From NCBI GenBank assembly GCA_030062745.1, contig CP099850.1:5828001-5892000 (forward strand): a stretch of DNA of 64,000 bases, written 5' to 3'. The DNA comes from Capitulum mitella (lineage: Eukaryota; Arthropoda; Thecostraca; Pollicipedomorpha; Pollicipedidae). The notes under the pieces were generated by a model. The model had not been told where the DNA came from. It made no database searches and saw only the letters and a program-made list of their open reading frames with translations. Below, piece after piece: positions 57,220-64,000 of this stretch. The translations under genes and the position numbers were made by a program. Numbering within the stretch: position 1 is the stretch's first letter; each line of letters opens with the position of its first letter.

Positions 57220-58205
57220 CTAACCTGTCCATGGACCACCTCCCTGCTGTGTACGAGCCCTCGTGCGGTCCGGTATGCCACATACCGGGCCGTCCAGTGT
57301 CGCGGAGACGATGCCGGACCAGACCCTCCGGAGGCTCCCGATCAGGGTGTTCTCGGACTTTGCCGGCGTCATCTTGTCCAGCTTCTCCTGAACGATTCCC
57401 AGTAGATTTTCAGTCGGGAATAAGTCTGGGCTATTGCCCGTTTTTTGTTTGGAACCCAGGGTAGCGGACCCGACACCATTTTTGGGTCTTTCTGGCGCGA
57501 TGTGCTGCAGTGCCGTGCTGTTGACAAACGGCCCGGGACGTGTCTGGCAGCAGTTCTGTCTTGCACGTAGGACCATTTTTATGTCGCGGTATTTTTTATG
57601 GCGTTTTCCACGTAGCATTCAGCTGTAATGCTTTGCCCTCGGGGATAAGACGCATCTCAGACAGACTGCGATAGCTCATCGTCCCCACACTTGCGTCTTC
57701 AGAAGGTGTTTGGCCGTCCCGGTGACGGGGACTGAGACCTTTTGTGGGCCCAGACGCGATCATTCTGTGGGTTGGGTGGGTGGTGGAGCTGAAAAGGACC
57801 GTTTGTGAAAAGCACGCGCCGCCAGTCTTCAATGGTCCGTCCAAGTTCTTCCTGCCTTGAGCGAACTCTATCCATGTTTCCCTCTGCGTTTGTGTCAGTT
57901 TGGACTACAGGCGTGGTCTGAAGAGCTTCAAGCGCGGAATTCCTTACACACACAGGGTACTTTGTACTACCTTGTGTGATGCGGGATATCCCCCGGCTGT
58001 TACTTTCCGAGCCAACTTTCCTGTCGAGAGGCCTCTTTTTAGCGCTGATTTGGCGATCACGATCCTGGCCTCTCTGCTGCCCGAGCGACCTTCTGCGACC
58101 CGACCGTCTCTTTTCCCGTGGGTCTCCGTCCTTGACACGGGACAACCAGCGCTGCATGATGCAGGCACTGACTCCCAACTGCTCAGCAACCTGATCCTGG
58201 GCCAT
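57220..58205 (-). mobile_element. decayed Tc1/mariner-type transposase
   Basis: Three out-of-frame fragments read in order on the minus strand. The N-terminal HTH (QVAEQLGVSACIMQRWLSR with a following basic GRRR region) and the start of the catalytic domain (DWRRVLFTNG) lie at 58205-57699. A middle piece (MSYRSLSE..LIPEGK) lies at about 57690-57630. The C-terminus (NSPDLFPTENLLGIVQEKLDKM) lies at about 57430-57365. The first catalytic Asp (VLFTDE type) is Asn at 57801-57803, and the second (QDNAPAH type) is unrecognisable (RQNCC). The D and E of PDL...TEN remain. The element is inactive. Terminal inverted repeats were not identified. Confidence 0.82.
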
Positions 58206-59900
58206 TTTGCGATTCAGGGTGCCAGCGGCTCGATAGCAGATTGACTAAGCGGGCTCGTTTACCATATCAAGATCCGTGGTCTGCATTCGCTGGAGACTAG
58301 TTTGGAAATGACCTCTGTCACCCTCACCGCGGTTTGGGTCGGGTCAGTCAATATGGTCACGTGACTTGCACACATGTGGAGCCGCCTCGGGGCGGGTGCT
58401 GCTAAATTTCCAGTTGGTATGCGTCAGCTTCTGGGAAACTTTTCACCGCGGACAATACGACGTCAGTTTAGCAATACTCTGTACATCAGTAGGTGTTCTC
58501 ATTAACAAAACTGCCTCTGAGGTGGAAATTATTCATATGTGTCTTAATTTGATAAAATTCCAAATAGGCGTGCAGGCTGTTATCTACAAGTTAGGGAAGA
58601 AAATCTCGGTCATGCGTCTGACAACCACGCGACCTGCCTAGGGGTTGAAAACATGTTATGTTTAAACAAGTTTAACAGTTTATGTGACGACATGTCACTC
58701 CACTGAGTGGTGCGTTCAAAGTTTCACCATTTACTTCTGCCTTTAGTAGATTTGTTGGTGTTTGCCTGCCTAAGTGCTACATCACTTTTTCCTCCTGCAA
58801 TTGTAAAGTTTTAAAACCATCCGATAGTTATGCTTAATCTAACCCTTACTGTCCGTGGGAAACATTTTGTTTTTGTGCACAAATATGCCCCAAATTTGAT
58901 AATTGTTTTAACTTTTTTGCAAAAATTTGGTGGTTCGAGGGATAACTAGCATCCATTCTGTATCCGTAAATTGTTCCCTTAATTTTCATCCAATTCGCAC
59001 AGTTCTGCAATATGTACAGGTATCCGCACCGACCTGCGCTCCGTGTCACGCTCGGGTCACCACACGTCCAACACGGGTCCCGGCAGGCGCTGTCTAACGG
59101 CCCGCCCGCAGCTCGAGTCGCAGACAACATCCTCCCCTTAAATATTCCAGAAGACCTCGAGCTCAGAGTCGGGTGAGCTGCCCCGGCTCGATCGACTGGC
59201 TATTGGGTATCGATAGTTCCGCCGGGCGGGTCGTCGCGTGCTGCAGCCTCTCACATCGGCCGCCACGGGGCTGAGACGTCAAGACGCTGACGTTAAGTGG
59301 TTTATGCGGGCGGATATAAACCACTGGATGTCTCATACGAACGGACATTGATGTATACAAGTGAAACATGCAAATGGATGTCTATCACGAATAGATGTTG
59401 GAAATCATGTGGTAACTATGGCTTTCTCTTACGATTTCCCTGCTAAGCATATAGATTAAACAGCAACAGGTGGCTTCCGTCAACTTATTTAAGTTCTTGT
59501 TATTTTTTCTCTTATACATGATATCTCGTTTGTTTTTTTTAATTTGTATGGTATTCTTGTTTACTCATGCTAAAAAAAAGTTTGATAATTGAAAAGAAAA
59601 ACAGCAAAATGTTCGTCCGTGAAGAAAAACAAGTCGCGAACGGTCGTAAGGTGGCTGTTTATATGCCAAGCAGCCTGATACAAGGACACCTAATTTATAA
59701 GGACAAACAAGCAGCGCGCATCACCAGTCGGTGAAGACGACAAAGGCCAAAGGACGAATATCTTCGAAATGAAGACCATGGCAGACGACGCGCAGAAAAC
59801 ACCGCAAATGAGTTTCTTTTCATAGAGTCCGAGATTGTTTTGAGGTTGCAGATGTTTACACGGTTGCCATTACGGACTGAATCCGTTGTTGTCTGAATGA
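58206..59900. other. intergenic, nothing recognised
   Basis: AT-rich for the most part, with GC-richer stretches near 59030-59270. No gene or repeat identified. Confidence 0.4.
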
Positions 59901-61030
59901 GTACGGTTGCAATTCAGTCAGACGCTGTCAGGTCGTGAGCTCCGACTCGACGTCGTCCAGCACCACAATGGACCACGCCCTGTGTCGTCAGACCAGACGG
60001 AGTGGCCCAGGATTGACGAGCGGTGCCAGCCGACGCCTCGCCTGCGACGCGGTCATCCGTGCGACGAAAGCATCGTCCACGACACCATCGAGACTGCTGA
60101 GCTCCCCGCAAATCGATTGGCCATCGTCTGGGTCATCGCCGCACAAAAGCCCGGCAGTGGCGCCGCGCCCGAACTGGGCGCACGACCGAGCACAGGATAC
60201 ACGCCGCGGCGGCGCGGCGGTGAATGGCGCAGCGTGTATTTTTCGGATCCACACTGCCAGCAATGGGCAATGGACAGACAGCATTGAGGTGGTCGATGGA
60301 CACGCGTGCCTCCAGGCCGGCGCGTTCTATTGGTCATGCGCTATTCCGCGCAGCGCCGTATTGCGGACGGCGTACTGAATGATCAAACGCCAGTTTACAT
60401 CCAGGCAGTACATCAATCTCACGTTATTGTGCGACAGCATACGGGCCGTTTCGATCAAAGCATACGGCACCGTGTCGCATCTGTTGTTCCTATTAAAACG
60501 GATTAATCTTTGGAGGCTTTGATTACGATGCGTTATGCAGCATTGTGCCAGTCCCCCGCACGTTTGCGTCAGAACTAATTCTACGGCTTCATCCAGATCA
60601 TTTCCCTGAACTTTCAGTTCGTCATAGCACACGCATCAACGGTGTTAAATCGCATACCAGTAGGCTCCCGTTCACTACCACCCTACTCGGGCAGCCCAGC
60701 GCTTCTACAGCCCACTCCACGGCATTGTCCCGCGGTCCCGGATGCACCGCTCCCGGCCGCCGGGCCGGCCGACCCGACCCTCACGGTCCGGCAGGCCGAC
60801 AGCTGCGCCGATTCCGCCGCCGCCGCCCGGAGCCGCCGCTAATTAACGGCGCCCGCTGATGAGCGGAGATCGGACGCGACGACGCCGCCCGACCGGCGGC
60901 TCCCGTTTCAGGGACGGCGACTCAGTTCGATGACCCGGCGGCGGCGGCGGTCCGGACAGGACCGCAGCGCCGTCTGGTCCGCCGCCGGACCGACGGCCGC
61001 GTGGTCCCACGGATCCACGCGCCCTCAGCC
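59901..61030. other. GC/CpG-rich blocks, unassigned
   Basis: Two CpG-dense blocks (59930-60340 and 60660-61030) flank a mixed stretch. Overlapping frames on both strands (up to 147 codons) have no domain I recognise. Possible promoter/first-exon region or decayed transposon. Confidence 0.3.
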
Positions 61031-61249
61031 CCATGCATGGATGTAGTCACGGTTCAGAAATCGTGGGGAAAAGCTAACTGCAGTCCACCAGGTAATAGGT
61101 AGGGCGGGATAAAATCGTCTTTTCCAGGCGTTACATGACCAACTATGGTTGAAACCCTTTTTGTCACATTTCAAAGTTCAACAAATTTAATCGCACACGG
61201 GAAATGCCTATTTAATACCTTAAAAATTGGGGGGAGGGGGGCGGAACCA

Positions 61250-61455
61250 CCATGCCGGGAAGGCTGCGGGGGACTTGTCCCCTGCAGTTCCCACCGAATT
61301 ACACCCATGGCCTCATGGTCCTATGGATCTACGGCATCATGACCTCACGAAGCCACGAATCTCCGGCCTAATAGTCCCACAGGTCCACAGATGCACCGCC
61401 CCATAATCCTTCGGACTCACGGCCTGATGGTCCCACCGTCCACGTTCCACAGCAT
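61250..61455. repeat. short degenerate repeat (CACGGCCTGATGGTCC-like)
   Basis: CATGGCCTCATGGTCC, ACGGCATCATGACC, CCGGCCTAATAGTCC and ACGGCCTGATGGTCC recur at intervals of about 20-65 bp. Confidence 0.5.
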
Positions 61456-61650
61456 TCCCTTTGGCTAAGACTAGAAAATATATTTGCGAAAAAGAACCAA
61501 GAAGGTTATTTAGACTTGACATGAGAAGAACAATAAATCACTTTAACTAAGGACAATGAAAAATATGCACGTTTTATGTCCACTGAAACTTCTGGTTCCC
61601 AAAAGGACATACCATTCGTGCTGCAGACAGGGATGCGAAGGGGCGAAGGT

Positions 61651-61830
61651 ATGAGACGTCGACCACCTCTGAACTGAGGTCTGAGACGTCGACCACCTCT
61701 GAACTGAGGTCTGAGACGTCGACCACCTCTGAACTGAGGTCTGAGACGTCGACCACCTCTGAACTGAGGTCGGAGACGTCGACCACCTCTGAACTGAGGT
61801 CTGAGACGTCGACCACCTCTGAACTGAGGT
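61651..61830. repeat. six near-identical 30-bp tandem units
   Basis: Units of exactly 30 bp (GAGACGTCGACCACCTCTGA followed by ACTGAGGTCT) start at 61651, 61681, 61711, 61741, 61771 and 61801, with only two single-base differences among them. Each unit holds GACGTC and GTCGAC palindromes. All three minus-strand frames read through, giving 10-residue peptide repeats (for example DLSSEVVDVS); only one + frame is open. There are no spacers, so this is not CRISPR. High identity implies recent expansion. Confidence 0.95.
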
Positions 61831-64000
61831 CTGTTCCGAAATCCGCCGACGAGAGGGCCGATGCAAACCGGGCTAATGGAACCAAAAACGGAGCAGCCGT
61901 CAGAGGTGATTGATTGCCCGCGAAAACGTAGCTCGAGGTTACTCTCGCAGCGAAGGAGCTGACAAGCCATTCGCAAACTGAGCACCTCCGCTCAGCGTGC
62001 CAAAAACTAGGGCTGGGAATGCGGGGAGTGTGGGAGGTTGTAGAGCTCTCACTTTTCAGAAATTTCGAAGTTATGCCTGTGGCAATGATTGTAAATAGAT
62101 GGTCTTAAGTCCTATTCAGACCTCAACAATCAATTTCGGAAATCACCAGCCATGTCAGAAACAGTAATGTTTCTGGTGATAGTTTTTTGCGGGGAAATTA
62201 TAAAAGATGGGTAATGTAAGTTGGTGCAGTCCGCATCAGTCCATAAATTGTGTCAACAGCAAAGTACGATTTTATTCCACTTCGGCCTCCTAGAGTCGCC
62301 AGAACCATTACCTCGCAAAAGCCAAGCCGTCTCCTACGCTGACGTCTTGTTAGCAGTCTCGTGGTGTGCTGTAACAATGAATTGTAATTAACGCCGAACG
62401 CTGCGCCGGAGTTACCAGGGCGAATGAAAAGCATTGGAAGTGCTGCTGCTGCTATTTCGAAAAACACTAGAAAACGGTCTCGCTCTGGCGGGCTGGTGAA
62501 GTGCGGGCGTGCGACGACGGACGCTACCGCGCCAGGTTCGTGTTCGCAACTCAGGCATAGCACGTAACTGATAGTTCAAGTCAGTACAGTAACTCTTGTC
62601 ATTGTCTCCCCTAGATCAGTCTTGGGCTTGAAATCGAACGTTCGGGAACTTCAGGGGAAGTAATGTAATTCTTAAAAGGGTTGATAGCCGAGGAGGTAAA
62701 CAGAAATGGAATTAGTTCGGAGAGAGCTGAAGGTTCTCACAACGGAAAATCTCGAACGGCGGGAGGGCGATGCTGAGAAAACTAGACAGCTCAGTCGATG
62801 GAAGAGAACAATACTCGCGTAAGTCCCTTCTCATTCTGAGTGTTAATGGCTTCCGGACCCTTTGAATGATGAGACGTCTTCTGTAACTAGGACTGTGGCC
62901 TTGAAGGCCATAAAAGACAAGCTGAGGGTAGAGTCGAAGGGAGGTGTGTTCGTGTGCCACTGCCTGAGAACCAAAAACGAGTTCTGGCAAAGTTCCAGGA
63001 TCTTGACGGCTGCGGCAATGTCTATGAGCAATGTTTAAGCGAAATTGACACAGAGGGACCAGGTACTGTGGTTCATGAAATCTCACAGACAGACGTGCTG
63101 GTCATGTAAAGGTTTTGGGCGAAATGACACAGCCAAACCAGGTCATTAACTGTCACACACAAAATGGTATACATAATGCCGGCCAGAATCTCCCGTGACA
63201 AAACGTAACTATCAACGTATAAACGCCACTATATATAAGAGATAAGTCCACTAGTAGAGTGACCCCGCCCAGCAATGTTGACGTGCGAACCTGGGGAGAG
63301 TGGGAGCGAAACAGCACACGAGTTTTCTCGGAGGCCTCTGAGTGTGGCAGAGCCGGGCAGCCTCCGGCTGTCGTGGTCAGCACCGCCTGAGAGGCTGCGT
63401 ATTGGTCCACTAGCTCCCTCGCTGGCAGGCGATCGTCGGCTGGCTCCCAATCGACCGTTCTGTGGCGGAAGGCTGTGGTCTCGTGTACCGCTGTCTGCAG
63501 ACAGGCTGCGATGACAGCCGTCAGCACCGTCCGCCAGTCGACGGCAGTTTTTTTTCTTTTGGCAGGAACGGCTGAACGGCAGGCGTAACCCATCAAAACA
63601 CCTGATGAAATATGATGTAGCCATTTTTCCCCTGGAGAGTATCGCCTGGTGTGCGCCAGAACATAAGGTTTAAGATGCATGAATGGCACATTTACTTCAC
63701 TGATATTTCGCATCCAAACAACGTGTCTCTCGGAGTTGCGAGGTTTGCATCTTAGTTGTTAAAGATGAATGCTCGTAAACCTTGAAAGTCGTTAAATCTC
63801 TTTTAATTTCATTTTTACGCCATGGAATTGTATCATATCGCATCCTTCCTAACGTGAAGCACACCATGTGCGGCCAAGATTAGCACTGATCAATGCAAAC
63901 TGCACTATTTTGTACCGAACCGTGCTTGCCATTTTGTCATTTTCCATTCCGCGTACATGCCTGTAACGTCGTCCGCAAACTAAAACTCCAGAGCGGTGGG
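61831..64000. other. intergenic, nothing recognised
   Basis: Mixed composition with a GC-richer block at 63270-63560. The minus-strand frame 63153-63713 (186 codons) and its overlapping neighbours have no recognisable domain. Confidence 0.4.

Noticed and set aside
59907-60632. Overlapping frames resembling a Tc1-type transposase
   Set aside because: Resemblance limited to Arg/Trp/His-rich composition; no catalytic motif or HTH could be placed.
61506-61985. Minus-strand 159-codon frame with 10-residue repeats; CRISPR-like regularity
   Set aside because: The units are head-to-tail without spacers, so not CRISPR. The frame has no gene context, and all three frames are equally open.

Overview
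This is eukaryotic, invertebrate nuclear DNA. Coding signal is confined to short GC-rich exons with consensus GT/AG splice sites, separated by kilobases of AT-richer DNA full of degenerate transposons, minisatellites and (TA)n/(CT)n microsatellites. The one confident gene encodes a receptor of the ecdysis-triggering hormone (ETH) / thyrotropin-releasing hormone (TRH) receptor group. That points to an ecdysozoan, most likely an arthropod. The strong GC bias of the exons would suit a crustacean such as a barnacle, but this is only a guess.

The gene lies on the + strand from 34191 to 54671. Four coding exons join in frame into a 465-residue class A GPCR: 34244-35275, 45736-45893, 50711-50793 and 54547-54671. 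Exon 1 carries a signal peptide, an N-glycosylation repeat and TM1-5. Exon 2 carries TM6 and most of TM7. Exon 3 carries NPILY and helix 8, and exon 4 carries the tail. Splice phases (0, 2, 1) and all junction residues agree. Exon 1 starts at a splice acceptor, so at least one 5' untranslated exon and the promoter lie further upstream and were not identified. Three short-period minisatellites sit inside or on the edge of the coding sequence: 30 bp in the N-terminus, 30 bp across the exon 1 donor, and 28 bp across the stop codon.

The rest is mostly repeats. Six non-autonomous elements end in CCC...GGG (or near variants) next to TTAA, as piggyBac-type elements do. Family 1 is at 412-1764, 6190-6977 and 42035-43205. 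Family 2 is at 18510-19743 and, inverted, 20709-21883. Family 3 is at 31248-32452. The families differ in sequence, but most have hairpin-forming subterminal sequence and all are rich in AGGTCA/TGACCT nuclear-receptor half-sites. The family 3 copy, about 1.7 kb upstream of the receptor's first coding exon, holds a 13/13 match to the ecdysone-response-element consensus. This is the most interesting observation here: a transposon-borne candidate ecdysone switch beside a receptor of the moulting pathway. It is inference and untested.

Other dead elements are a LINE with endonuclease and reverse transcriptase remnants (14832-16950, -), a Penelope-like element with GIY-YIG endonuclease in intron 3 (52161-53968, +) and a Tc1/mariner transposase (57220-58205, -). 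A 3.5-kb composite in intron 1 (40885-44381) consists of a degenerate G/C-rich minisatellite into which the third family 1 copy inserted. Several GC-rich islands (about 5540-5880, 10690-11150, 20210-20460, 22850-23350, 26410-27010, 44440-44800, 48480-48830, 59900-61030) may be promoters, exons of unrecognised genes or decayed repeats; I could not assign any of them.
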